NCBI RefSeq assembly: GCF_024495425.1 | Contig: NZ_JANHJR010000001.1 | Coordinates: 1,178,001-1,242,000 of the forward strand | DNA: 64,000 nt | Direction of reading: 5' to 3' | Source of the DNA: Haloarchaeobius litoreus | GTDB lineage: Archaea; Halobacteriota; Halobacteria; Halobacteriales; Natrialbaceae | Shown here: in pieces, positions 16,787 to 24,419 of the stretch | How positions within the stretch are numbered: position 1 is the stretch's first letter | Layout of the letters: every line of letters begins with the position of its first letter | Made by a program: the position numbers and the translations under genes | The notes under the pieces: generated by a model | What the model saw: the letters and a program-made list of their open reading frames with translations, nothing else | Databases searched by the model: none | Told to the model about the DNA's origin: nothing

Positions 16787-17172
16787 TACTCTGTCTGTTA
16801 ACGCCAATACAAGGATGCTTATAACCGCTTCGAACGGCAGTAGGCCAGAGTTTCCACGGGTTCCGCGGGAGGTCCGACCTCGAAGTCAGCGAAGCGGATA
16901 GCAAGGCCGTTGATTGGTGGGTCTACTCCGTCCGCGCTGGGTATGCAGCACGGCTCTATGAATATTAACGATAGCTGATGGCATCTCCGGCAATTCGTTC
17001 GCAGGTCTACGTACCGACTTGTATTCTCTCAGGTCAAGCGATCAGTACAGGGAATAGACGTACCGTTTAGCACAGGGCGTACACGGCACATTAGTAGCAT
17101 CCCCAGGTGCTATCGAGGATGCTAAACGGGGCCCAACCGAGCATTTATCTCCGATTCAGACAAAGAGATGAC
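16787..17172. other. Intergenic region, AT-richer than its surroundings
   Basis: I see no supported gene in these 386 bp. The left end holds the promoter of the small membrane gene (minus strand, TATA-like near 16818-16826), and the right end holds gcatttatc near 17139-17147, suited to the gene at 17173. A short plus frame ending in TAA near 16965 (last residues YSVRAGYAARLYEY) has no start or promoter and may be a remnant of a lost gene. Base composition is visibly lower in GC than in the flanking genes. Confidence 0.4.
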
Positions 17173-17523
17173 ATGGCCTCGATTGCACCCCTGATTGGTC
17201 TCTTCGTTGCTCCCTTCTTTGTGATACTTGTCTATCTGGATGCTACACGACGAAGTCTCCCACAATTAACTCGCCTTCTGTGGGCTGGTAGCATCGGAAT
17301 CATGAGTTTTACCGGATTTTTACTCACGACTTCGTTCGAGAACCTCATACACCGGATATACTTCCTTGGAATCAAATCGAACCCAGTTGTGTCTACTCCA
17401 TACGAAATATTGGCTTTGCACATCTCTGTCGGAATGATAATCAGCATCCTTGCTTTCCTCTTGTATGTATTTGGTAGCCGAAAGATATCAGCAAACGAGG
17501 ACTCTCACTCTGGGACTTACTAA
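17173..17523 (+). CDS. Small membrane protein of atypical base composition
   Basis: The 116-residue protein starts MASIAPLIGLFVAPFFVILV and has three hydrophobic helices (about 3-22, 34-52 and 77-101), then a short charged tail. It shows no family I recognise. Codon use is unlike its neighbours (many A/T third positions, Ile and Lys codons), and predicted acidity is low, both signs of transfer from a lower-GC source. The ATG at 17173 lies about 28 nt after catttat, so a leaderless start fits. The frame stays open for 22 codons upstream, which would precede the transcript. Confidence 0.6.
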   Translation: MASIAPLIGLFVAPFFVILVYLDATRRSLPQLTRLLWAGSIGIMSFTGFLLTTSFENLIHRIYFLGIKSNPVVSTPYEILALHISVGMIISILAFLLYVFGSRKISANEDSHSGTY

Positions 17524-17674
17524 TCAGTTCGCACACCCACGTAACAGCTGTCTCATCGCAGATAGCGTTTGACCGATAGGATTTCAACAGGACCGCTGGG
17601 CGCTCATTCGGCCTCGCTATCGCTCCACGGTCCCCTCCCGTCGCCGTTCCGCATCGAGGCCGAGTTCCCTCCCG

Positions 17675-18745
17675 TCACTCGGCCTCGCCGTTCCCCGCCC
17701 ACCGCAACCCATCCGCCCGGTAGCCGCCGGCGTCACCGCGCTCTATCTCGTTCTCGACCGCCCGCGTCGTGTCCTCGTCGATACGCACCAGATGACAGAG
17801 CGGGTGTCCCGGCTGGGCGAGCGGGTTCTCGAGGATACCGACGATGAGGCCCGTGAACGGGGCCGTGACGACGCGTTCCTCGGTTCGAAAGTGGTCCGAG
17901 ACGGTGCAGATGGTGTCGCCCTCGTGGACGAGCGGGTACGGGCCCCACTCCATGTCGACGAGGCCGCCCGAGTCCGCCCGCAGCCACGTCTTCTCCTTCG
18001 CGGAGTCGATGACCTTCCGCCACCCCGGCCAGGTGACGGGCTGTCCGGGGCGGACGCCGTACTCGGCGAGAACGCTCTCGACGCCCTCCAGCGCGCGGTC
18101 GATGAGCGGGCGCTGGAAGCGGTGGGCCTTCCCCATCTCGACGGTGATCGTGGGGGTGTCGTCCGCGGTGGCGACGCTGCGGAGCATCCCCGGCTCGGAC
18201 TCGCCGGAGAGCACGACGTTCGCGCCGAAGGCGTGGGCGAGTCTGGACACCTCCTCGTTGCCCATGTCGGCGCGGACGTGGTACATCGTCGTCCGGTTGC
18301 GCGTGGAGGTGTGGAAGTCGACGCCGAGGTCGCACTGCGAGACGAACGTCCGGTAGATGGCGCTGGCCATCCGTTCTGCAGTGTTCGAGTGGCTCTTGCC
18401 CGGGAACGACCGGTTGAGGTCCTGGTCGTAGATGGGGATGTAGCGTTGCTGGGCGAGGAACCCGGGGACGTTCAGCACGTGCAGACAGACCAGCGTCCCG
18501 TGGACGTCGGCGGGCTCGTACCGGTCGGCGACCTCCTGGACGACCTTCACGCCGTTGAGCTCGTCGCCGTGGATGGCCGCCGAGAAGAACACCCGCGGAC
18601 CGTCGCGAGTGCCGTTGATGACGGTGACGGGTATCTCGACCGGGTCACCGAGGTACGTCTCGCCGACCTCGTGTTTGACGTGGCGCTTCTCGCCGGGCGA
18701 GACCTCGGCGTCGAACCGGAACGATCGTGGACCACCGTCGGACAT
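17675..18745 (-). CDS. Succinylglutamate desuccinylase/aspartoacylase family protein
   Basis: The 356-residue protein is a zinc carboxypeptidase-like deacylase. The zinc ligands are seen as HGDE (His59, Glu62) and GVDFHTS (His145). DLNRSFPG (109-116) is the conserved substrate Arg loop. The C-terminal third (about 250-340) is a lipoyl/biotin-like beta barrel often fused in this subfamily. It cleaves an N-acyl amino acid or similar amide; the substrate is not readable. The ATG at 18745 was chosen over one nine codons upstream. It is divergent from the halocyanin gene. Confidence 0.9.
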   Translation of the reverse strand: MSDGGPRSFRFDAEVSPGEKRHVKHEVGETYLGDPVEIPVTVINGTRDGPRVFFSAAIHGDELNGVKVVQEVADRYEPADVHGTLVCLHVLNVPGFLAQQRYIPIYDQDLNRSFPGKSHSNTAERMASAIYRTFVSQCDLGVDFHTSTRNRTTMYHVRADMGNEEVSRLAHAFGANVVLSGESEPGMLRSVATADDTPTITVEMGKAHRFQRPLIDRALEGVESVLAEYGVRPGQPVTWPGWRKVIDSAKEKTWLRADSGGLVDMEWGPYPLVHEGDTICTVSDHFRTEERVVTAPFTGLIVGILENPLAQPGHPLCHLVRIDEDTTRAVENEIERGDAGGYRADGLRWAGNGEAE

Positions 18746-18853
18746 GGCCCTCGCTTGGCCGGGGCCGTCCATGAATCTTCAGGTCGCGGGAGCTGGAAAC
18801 GGCGACGGCGGATACCAGCCTTTTTCCTGCTCACGTCGTAACCAACGAACGGT

Positions 18854-19258
18854 ATGGACTCCACCCGACTGTCTCGACGGACACTGCTCGGTATCGGTGC
18901 ATCGACCCTCCCGGTCGCTCTCGCGGGCTGCATGGGCGGTGGCGGCGATGGCGGCGAGGACCGCCCCGAGAACACCATCTGGGTCGGTCCGGACAACCAG
19001 TTGATCTTCGACCCGGACAGTCTCACCGTCTCGACGGGGACCGAGGTCACCTGGGAGTGGAAGAGCAACACCCACAACATCGTCGTCCAGAGCCAGCCCG
19101 ACGGTGCCAGCTGGGAGGGTACCGAAGGGGGCGAGAGCAACACCTTCGACACCGGCTACGTCTACAGCTACACCTTCGAGACCCCCGGCACCTACGAGTA
19201 CGACTGTGCACCCCACCGCCAGCAGGGGATGGTCGGCGAGATAGTCGTCGAGGAGTGA
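18854..19258 (+). CDS. Halocyanin (type-1 copper lipoprotein)
   Basis: The 134-residue protein starts with a twin-arginine signal (SRRTLLGIG) and lipobox LAGC (Cys26), so it is exported folded through Tat and lipid-anchored outside the cell. The cupredoxin domain has all four copper ligands: His74 (NTHNIV), Cys118, His121 and Met126 (YDCAPHRQQGM). Halocyanins carry single electrons between membrane complexes. The overlap with the tiny membrane gene on the other strand is nil: its stop starts at the next base. Confidence 0.93.
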   Translation: MDSTRLSRRTLLGIGASTLPVALAGCMGGGGDGGEDRPENTIWVGPDNQLIFDPDSLTVSTGTEVTWEWKSNTHNIVVQSQPDGASWEGTEGGESNTFDTGYVYSYTFETPGTYEYDCAPHRQQGMVGEIVVEE

Positions 19259-19381
19259 TCAGAGCTCGACCCGGTTCAGCCAGACCAGTACGCCGTAGAA
19301 CAGGATGCCGACGGCGAACACGGTCGCCGGGATGAGGAACGCGCCGAACGTGTCGTAGAGGACGCCGACGATGCTCGCCAT
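19259..19381 (-). CDS. Tiny single-helix membrane protein (40 aa)
   Basis: A 40-codon frame begins MASIVGVLYDTFGAFLIPAT and contains one strongly hydrophobic stretch of about 25 residues (11-33), ending VWLNRVEL. The pattern (short polar start, YDTFGAFL, long helix, NR tail) resembles conserved haloarchaeal mini-membrane proteins of unknown function. Its stop codon abuts the stop of the halocyanin gene, so the two converge. The upstream gene on the same strand is MscS, whose start is far away, so its own promoter must lie in 19382-19440; none is clear. Confidence 0.6.
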   Translation of the reverse strand: MASIVGVLYDTFGAFLIPATVFAVGILFYGVLVWLNRVEL

Positions 19382-19440
19382 GTCGGCTCCGACGGCCCGG
19401 ACCTACTTCTACGCTGTCCCTTCCTGGTTCGCCGGCGTGC

Positions 19441-20550
19441 TCAGTCGTCGTCCGACTCGGCGGTCGCGAGGCCGTCCACGTCGGCGATGGCGTCCCGTTC
19501 GGCGTCCGAGAGCGTGAGCGTCACGTCGCGCTTCGGGAACGGCATCTCGATGTCCTCGTCGAGCAGCCGGCGGTAGATGGTCCGATTGAGCCTGTGACGG
19601 GCCTTCTGCTCGCGGCTCGGGCTCGACACCCAGCAGAGCAGCTCGTACTCCAGCCCGGAGTCGCCGAACTGCCGGAAGCGCATCCGGGGCTTCGGCGAGT
19701 CCTGCACGAGCGACTCGTCCACGCTGACCGCGAGGACGACCTCCTCGAACTCGTCGAGGTCGGTTCCGTACCCGACGGTGAGCGGGATGCGGATGCGCTT
19801 CCGGCGTTGCGGTGCGGACTCGTTGATGATGCGCGCGGAGTTCAGCACCGAGTTCGGGACCGTCACCATCACCTCGTCCCGGGTGAGCAGCGTGGTCGAC
19901 CGGATGCCGACCCGGACGACGGTGCCGGCGTCGCCGGTGTCGAGCACGACGTAGTCGCCGATCTTGTACGTGTCGTCGAAGTAGAGCGCGAGGCCGCCGA
20001 AGAAGTTCGCGACGGTGTCCTTCGCGGCGAACCCGATGGCGATGCCGGCGACGCCAGCCGCGCCGAGCAGCGGCGTGATCTCGATGTTCCAGATGGTGAG
20101 CAGGAAGAACGCCGCGCCGACGAGCACGACGAGCGTCCAGACGTTCGAGAAGACGGGTGCGAAGTCGAACCGGCCGGTCTTCTGGACGCTCTCGACGACC
20201 CGGTTTACGACGTTGTTCAGCGCCCGCGCCCAGACGAGCACGATGACCGACGCCGAGGGCTGGCCGAAGAACGTCCCGAGCTGGTCCTGGTAGATGACGT
20301 CCGCCCCGCCGAAGTCCGGTTGGGTAAGCACGAACACGCCGACGAGTCCCGCCGTTACCACGAGCGGGAGCCGCAACTCCTCGACGACGATGTTGTCTAT
20401 CTCGCTCTCCGTGCCCTTGACGAACCGCCGCGCCAGCCGAAGCACCACCACCTCCAGCAACACCGCCGAGACGAGCGAGATTCCCAGCACGAGCACCGTC
20501 CGCTCGGCCGGCGGAACCCCGGCCAGAAACTCCGACATACCTGCGAACAT
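19441..20550 (-). CDS. MscS-family mechanosensitive ion channel
   Basis: The 369-residue protein has four N-terminal hydrophobic helices (about 17-38, 55-76, 95-110 and 135-155). The pore helix then carries GAAGVAGIAIGFAAKDTVAN (about 165-184), the Gly/Ala-rich TM3 of MscS, followed by FFGGLALYFDDTYKIGDYVV, the start of the beta domain. The C-terminal alpha/beta domain ends near 350. Such channels open under membrane tension and release solutes after osmotic downshift. The ATG at 20550 is supported by a TATA box 28 nt upstream. Confidence 0.93.
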   Translation of the reverse strand: MFAGMSEFLAGVPPAERTVLVLGISLVSAVLLEVVVLRLARRFVKGTESEIDNIVVEELRLPLVVTAGLVGVFVLTQPDFGGADVIYQDQLGTFFGQPSASVIVLVWARALNNVVNRVVESVQKTGRFDFAPVFSNVWTLVVLVGAAFFLLTIWNIEITPLLGAAGVAGIAIGFAAKDTVANFFGGLALYFDDTYKIGDYVVLDTGDAGTVVRVGIRSTTLLTRDEVMVTVPNSVLNSARIINESAPQRRKRIRIPLTVGYGTDLDEFEEVVLAVSVDESLVQDSPKPRMRFRQFGDSGLEYELLCWVSSPSREQKARHRLNRTIYRRLLDEDIEMPFPKRDVTLTLSDAERDAIADVDGLATAESDDD

Positions 20551-20574
20551 GACGGTCCTACGCGGGCACGGGGC

Positions 20575-20581
20575 TTTTATA
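20575..20581 (-). promoter_or_regulatory. TATA box for the MscS gene
   Basis: TATAAAA on the minus strand, centred 28 nt before the ATG at 20550, indicates a leaderless transcript. Confidence 0.6.
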
Positions 20582-20642
20582 TTCCGCCCCGGCACGCCGG
20601 CAGCGAAACGTTGGAATACGACGAGCGTCAAGCGGCTGGTAG

Positions 20643-21131
20643 ATGTACCGGACCGGACACTATGGCGTCTCGCTGCTGCTCTATGCACCCGTCGGGTTCG
20701 CGCTGTTGCTCGCCGGCTACCCGGCCGTCGCACTGCTGGGGGGCGCGGCGATGCTCGTGCTCGCACCGCTGCCGGACTACGACCAGCGCGTCCCGTTCGT
20801 CGAGCACCGCGGACCGACACACAGCCTCGCCTTCGCGCTGCTCGTCGGGGTGGTCCTCGGTGGAGCCGGCTACGCGGCGGCCCCCTCGCTCGGGCTGGAC
20901 CCGCAGGTCGTCGGGGTCGCGGGCGTCGCGATCGGCTGCTACGGCATCGTCGCGCACCTCGCCGGCGACGTGCTGACGCCCGCCGGCATCGAGCCGTTCT
21001 GGCCGGTCTCCGCGGAGAACTACTCGCTCTCCGCGACCCGGGCAGACAGCACGGTCGCGAACGTCCTGTTGCTGGTCCTCGGCACGCTCGTCACGGTCGT
21101 TGCGGCAGTCGTCGGCGGCCGCGTCGGCTGA
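20643..21131 (+). CDS. Membrane-bound metal-dependent hydrolase-like protein (DUF457/YdjM type)
   Basis: The 162-residue protein starts MYRTGHYGVSLLLYAPVGFA and has about four hydrophobic helices. The conserved polar motifs of this family are present: THY-like TGHYG at 4-8, LAPLPDYDQRVPF near residues 39-51, EHRGPTHSLAF (53-63) and HLAGDVLTPAGIEPFWPVS (105-123). These His/Asp residues could form a metal site inside the membrane. Enzymatic activity has not been shown in general for the family. A run of six T follows the gene. Confidence 0.85.
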   Translation: MYRTGHYGVSLLLYAPVGFALLLAGYPAVALLGGAAMLVLAPLPDYDQRVPFVEHRGPTHSLAFALLVGVVLGGAGYAAAPSLGLDPQVVGVAGVAIGCYGIVAHLAGDVLTPAGIEPFWPVSAENYSLSATRADSTVANVLLLVLGTLVTVVAAVVGGRVG

Positions 21132-21172
21132 GTCGAACGCCGGTGCGGTTTCCCGTCGTTTATTCTGCCCGG

Positions 21173-21178
21173 TTTTTT
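21173..21178 (+). terminator. T-tract after the DUF457-like gene
   Basis: Six consecutive T on the plus strand about 40 nt after the stop codon and 25 nt before the next start, consistent with archaeal oligo-T termination. Confidence 0.4.
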
Positions 21179-21202
21179 GCCCCCGGCGTGGGAACTAGGC
21201 GC

Positions 21203-22975
21203 ATGGACCCCATCGACTACGGCCGGTTCGAGGCCGGCCGACACGTGAACTACTTCGACCTCGACCGGACGTTCCGCCGGGAGGTCGCCCGCGTGTTCGA
21301 CGACGACGAGCACGCCTGGGCCGAGCCACGACTCCGCGAGTTCGGCGAAGTCGTCGGCCACACAGTCGCGGACAACGCCGACGCGGTCGACGACCACGGC
21401 CCCGAACTCCACACCTACGACGCCCACGGGAACGTACAGAACGAGGTGGAGTACCACCCGAAGCAGTACGAGAACGAGCGCATCGCCTACGGTGCGGGCA
21501 TCGTCTCGGACGCCTTCGAGGCCCCGCCGGGCCGGGACGAGCCGATGCCGCTGACACACCACCTCGCGATGGAGTACCTGCTCTCCTACGCCGACCCCGG
21601 CTTCACCTGTCCGGTGTCGATGACCGGCGGGGTCGCGCTCGTGCTGGACAAGTACGGCGAGGGCTACCTGCTGGAGTCGTACTACGAGCGCCTCGTCGCC
21701 CGGGATGGAGACGACAACGTCGAGGGCGCGATGTTCCTCACCGAGGAGCAGGGCGGCAGCGACGTCGGCGCGAACGAGACCGTCGCCGAGCACGTCGCGG
21801 GCCGCGAGTACGAGCTCACCGGCGAGAAGTGGTTCTGCTCGAACATCGACGCCGAGGGGACGCTCGCGCTCGCCCGCACACCCGACGCGCCCGACGGCAC
21901 GAAGGGGCTCTCGCTCTTCCTCGTGCCGCACACGAAGGGCGACGCAGGCGAGACCGAGGAGCTGAACGACCAGCTGTACCGCCGGCTGAAGGACAAACTG
22001 GGGACCATCTCGGTCCCGACGGGCGAGGTCGAACTCGACGGCGCGACGGGCTACCTCGTCGGCGAGGAGGAGCGCGGGTTCAAGTACATGACCGACATGC
22101 TGAACCTCGAACGGCTGTCGAACGCGACGGCCTCCATCGCCATCATGGGTCGCTGCCTGCTGGAGGCGAAGGTGCAGGCCGCCACCCGCGAGGCGTTCGG
22201 CTCGCCCATCCAGGAGTACCCGCTGATGAAACGGGACCTCGTCGACATGGCCGTCGACCACGAGGCAGCGACGGCGTACACGTTCGACGCGGGTCGGGTC
22301 CTGGCCGAGCGCGAGGCCGGCGACGACGAGGCGTACCGGCTGATGCGCGCCCTCGTCCCGGTCGCGAAGTACCGGACCGCCCGGATGGCCGTCGATACGG
22401 CCTCCTACGCGATGGAGATACTCGGCGGCAACGGCTACGTGAACGACTTCGTCACCCACCGACTGCTCCGGGACGCACAGGTGCTCCCCATCTGGGAGGG
22501 CACGTCGAACATCCTCTCGCTGGACCTGCTCCGCGCGCTCGACGCCGAGGACGCCCACGAGCCCCTGCTCGCCGAGATTCGGGCGAACCTCGACGCCGTC
22601 GAGCATCCCGCGCTGGCGGAGACAGTCCGGGGTATCGAGGACGCGAACGCCGATATGGGGGCGGCGATGGCGACGCTCGCGACCGAGGACGGCGAGTACG
22701 CCCAGCTGCAGGCGAAGGAGCTGGCCGACCTCGTCTTCGACGTGTACACCGGCGCACTGCTCTGTCGGGAGGCGCAGGCGGAGATCGACGACGCGGACGA
22801 CGGGCGGACCGCGCTCGTCGCCGAACGGTTCGTCGACAGGCGGCTCCGCGAGTCGGGCGGCGACCGCGGCATCGCCGACGGCGACCGCTTCGCGCTGGAG
22901 CACTTCGACTCGGTCGTCCGGTTCGAATCGACTGACCCCGAGAGCCTCGTCGACGCCGCACCCGCAGACGACTGA
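21203..22975 (+). CDS. Acyl-CoA dehydrogenase family protein (long, AidB-like)
   Basis: The 590-residue flavoprotein is longer than the usual 380-residue ACADs and resembles the AidB/long-form group. The middle domain has FLTEEQGGSDVGANETVA (about 176-193) and GEKWFCSN. The C-terminal helical domain has EILGGNGYVNDFVTHRLLRD and PIWEGTSNI (about 407-437), the FAD/substrate signature. An extra C-terminal helical part (470-590) follows. It oxidises an acyl-CoA (or acts like AidB on alkylation damage); the substrate is not clear. No electron-transfer flavoprotein genes are nearby. Confidence 0.92.
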   Translation: MDPIDYGRFEAGRHVNYFDLDRTFRREVARVFDDDEHAWAEPRLREFGEVVGHTVADNADAVDDHGPELHTYDAHGNVQNEVEYHPKQYENERIAYGAGIVSDAFEAPPGRDEPMPLTHHLAMEYLLSYADPGFTCPVSMTGGVALVLDKYGEGYLLESYYERLVARDGDDNVEGAMFLTEEQGGSDVGANETVAEHVAGREYELTGEKWFCSNIDAEGTLALARTPDAPDGTKGLSLFLVPHTKGDAGETEELNDQLYRRLKDKLGTISVPTGEVELDGATGYLVGEEERGFKYMTDMLNLERLSNATASIAIMGRCLLEAKVQAATREAFGSPIQEYPLMKRDLVDMAVDHEAATAYTFDAGRVLAEREAGDDEAYRLMRALVPVAKYRTARMAVDTASYAMEILGGNGYVNDFVTHRLLRDAQVLPIWEGTSNILSLDLLRALDAEDAHEPLLAEIRANLDAVEHPALAETVRGIEDANADMGAAMATLATEDGEYAQLQAKELADLVFDVYTGALLCREAQAEIDDADDGRTALVAERFVDRRLRESGGDRGIADGDRFALEHFDSVVRFESTDPESLVDAAPADD

Positions 22976-23112
22976 GACGGCCTGAGCAGTCGACAGCGAC
23001 CCAGCCAGCACATCTCACGCCGTCGAGAAATCTGTGTCACAGCCCGAAATACGCGATTTCGAACGTTTCGACCACGGTACCGCGTTGTCACGGGGCAGAC
23101 AACACGGAACCC

Positions 23113-23117
23113 TTATA
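23113..23117 (+). promoter_or_regulatory. TATA box for the cold-shock gene
   Basis: CCTTATACG with the TTATA core 28-32 nt before the ATG at 23145. Confidence 0.55.
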
Positions 23118-23144
23118 CGTCTACCTCGGCTTTGTTCATTCGCA

Positions 23145-23339
23145 ATGGCAAACGGCAAGGTTGACTTCTTCAACGACACAGGCGGCTACGGTTTCATCGA
23201 GACTGAGGACGCGGACGAGGACGTTTTCTTCCACATGGAGGACGTTGGCGGACCGGACCTCGAGGAGGGACAGGAGATCGAATTCGACATCGAAGACGCG
23301 CCGAAGGGCCCCCGGGCCAAGAACGTCGTCCGCTCGTAA
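23145..23339 (+). CDS. cspA: Cold-shock domain protein
   Basis: The 64-residue protein is a single cold-shock (OB-fold) domain. MANGKVDFFNDTGGYGFIET holds the RNP1-like motif GGYGFIE (13-19), and DVFFHMEDV (26-34) holds RNP2. It should bind single-stranded RNA or DNA and act as an RNA chaperone. It is shorter and more acidic than bacterial CspA, and the normal Lys in KGYGFI is Gly. A TATA box 30 nt upstream supports the ATG at 23145. Confidence 0.93.
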   Translation: MANGKVDFFNDTGGYGFIETEDADEDVFFHMEDVGGPDLEEGQEIEFDIEDAPKGPRAKNVVRS

Positions 23340-23434
23340 TTTCGTAAACTACCGCAGTTTATTCTGCGACACTTCTTTCGACGCTACGTCCGACAGTGAC
23401 GACCCCGTGCAGTCGACCGGCCGGGACCGTTCGG

Positions 23435-23608
23435 TCACCGCACGCCGAGCACCGAGCCACAGCCGGCACAGACGTACACGTCCGTTCCCTCGCCCTCGAT
23501 TGCGTAGCTCTCGGGGTCGAGCTTCGGGACGGCGGGCACCGTCTCCACGTCGCCGTGTTCGAGGTCGCCGCAGTTCTCGCAGGTCAGTGGGTCCGACTCG
23601 ATTCGCAT
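23435..23608 (-). CDS. Small zinc-ribbon protein (57 aa)
   Basis: A 57-residue frame starts MRIESDPLTCENCGDLEHGD and ends CAGCGSVLGVR. Two CxxC knuckles (Cys10/Cys13 and Cys47/Cys50) 33 residues apart form a zinc ribbon. No start or stop lies inside, and the acidic composition is that of a real haloarchaeal protein. The role is unknown; such mini-ribbons often assist RNA- or protein-binding complexes. It is divergent from the methyltransferase gene at 23727. Confidence 0.75.
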   Translation of the reverse strand: MRIESDPLTCENCGDLEHGDVETVPAVPKLDPESYAIEGEGTDVYVCAGCGSVLGVR

Positions 23609-23726
23609 GGTCCGAGCGTGGCGGGCGCGGGAGAAGTAGCCACCTCGGCCTTGCGTCGCCGTCGCACACGAGACGGGGTGCCGTGGCGGGGAAACGCCCT
23701 TTAGACGTGCACACAGTGGTTTGAAC

Positions 23727-24410
23727 GTGCAACGCGACGACGACGAGGACGCACGCGCCAGCCGAGCGGTCGTCAGGCAGGGCTACGACGAACTCGCGGA
23801 CACCTACGCCAGCGAGCGCGGCGATCAGGGGAACGAGACGCTCCTCGACCGCCTGCGCGCCGACGCGCCACCGGGGCCGTTCCTGGACGCCGGATGCGGC
23901 GACGGTCGGGGGGTGCTGGACGTGCTGGCGAGCGAGCGGTCCGTCGCCGGGCTGGACCTGTCGCAGGAGCAGGCGCGACGCGCGAACGACGTCGCTCCGG
24001 GCCGAGTCGTCCAGGGCGACATGACGGCCCTCCCCTACGACGCGGACACCTTCGCCGGCGTCACGGCGTTCTACTCGATCATCCACGTCCCGGCGGCGGA
24101 GACTCCCGACGTGTACGAGGAGTTCGCCCGGGTGCTTCGCCCGGGTGGTGTCGCACTGGTCACCACGGGGACTGAGGACTGGACCGGTCGGAACGACGAT
24201 TGGCTCGCCGGCGGTGCACCGATGGAGTGGGAGATACTCGGGCGCGAGGCCAGCACCCGGCATCTCGAAGCGGCCGACTTCGAGGTGTTCGACGCCGTCG
24301 GCGTCATCGACACGCTCGGCGACGACAGGGAGCGTGGCGAGAGTCAGCTGGTCGACGCGGAGTCGGATGACGCCGAGAAGCTGTTCCTGTTCGCACGTCT
24401 CGACCGCTGA
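23727..24410 (+). CDS. Class I SAM-dependent methyltransferase
   Basis: The 227-residue protein has the Rossmann-type methyltransferase motifs: motif I FLDAGCGDGRGVLDVL (about 51-66), the acidic residue in VAGLDLS (about 73-79), VQGDMTALPYDADTF (about 93-107) and the post-I Pro-rich RVLRPGGVALVTTG. The substrate is not evident. I used the GTG at 23727; a TTG two codons earlier is possible. It converges with rbcL, whose stop is 10 bp away. Confidence 0.9.
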   Translation: MQRDDDEDARASRAVVRQGYDELADTYASERGDQGNETLLDRLRADAPPGPFLDAGCGDGRGVLDVLASERSVAGLDLSQEQARRANDVAPGRVVQGDMTALPYDADTFAGVTAFYSIIHVPAAETPDVYEEFARVLRPGGVALVTTGTEDWTGRNDDWLAGGAPMEWEILGREASTRHLEAADFEVFDAVGVIDTLGDDRERGESQLVDAESDDAEKLFLFARLDR

Positions 24411-24419
24411 GCGACGGCT

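Noticed and set aside
16870-16966. Plus-strand frame ending YSVRAGYAARLYEY as a gene
   Set aside because: No start codon or promoter at a useful place; may be a remnant.
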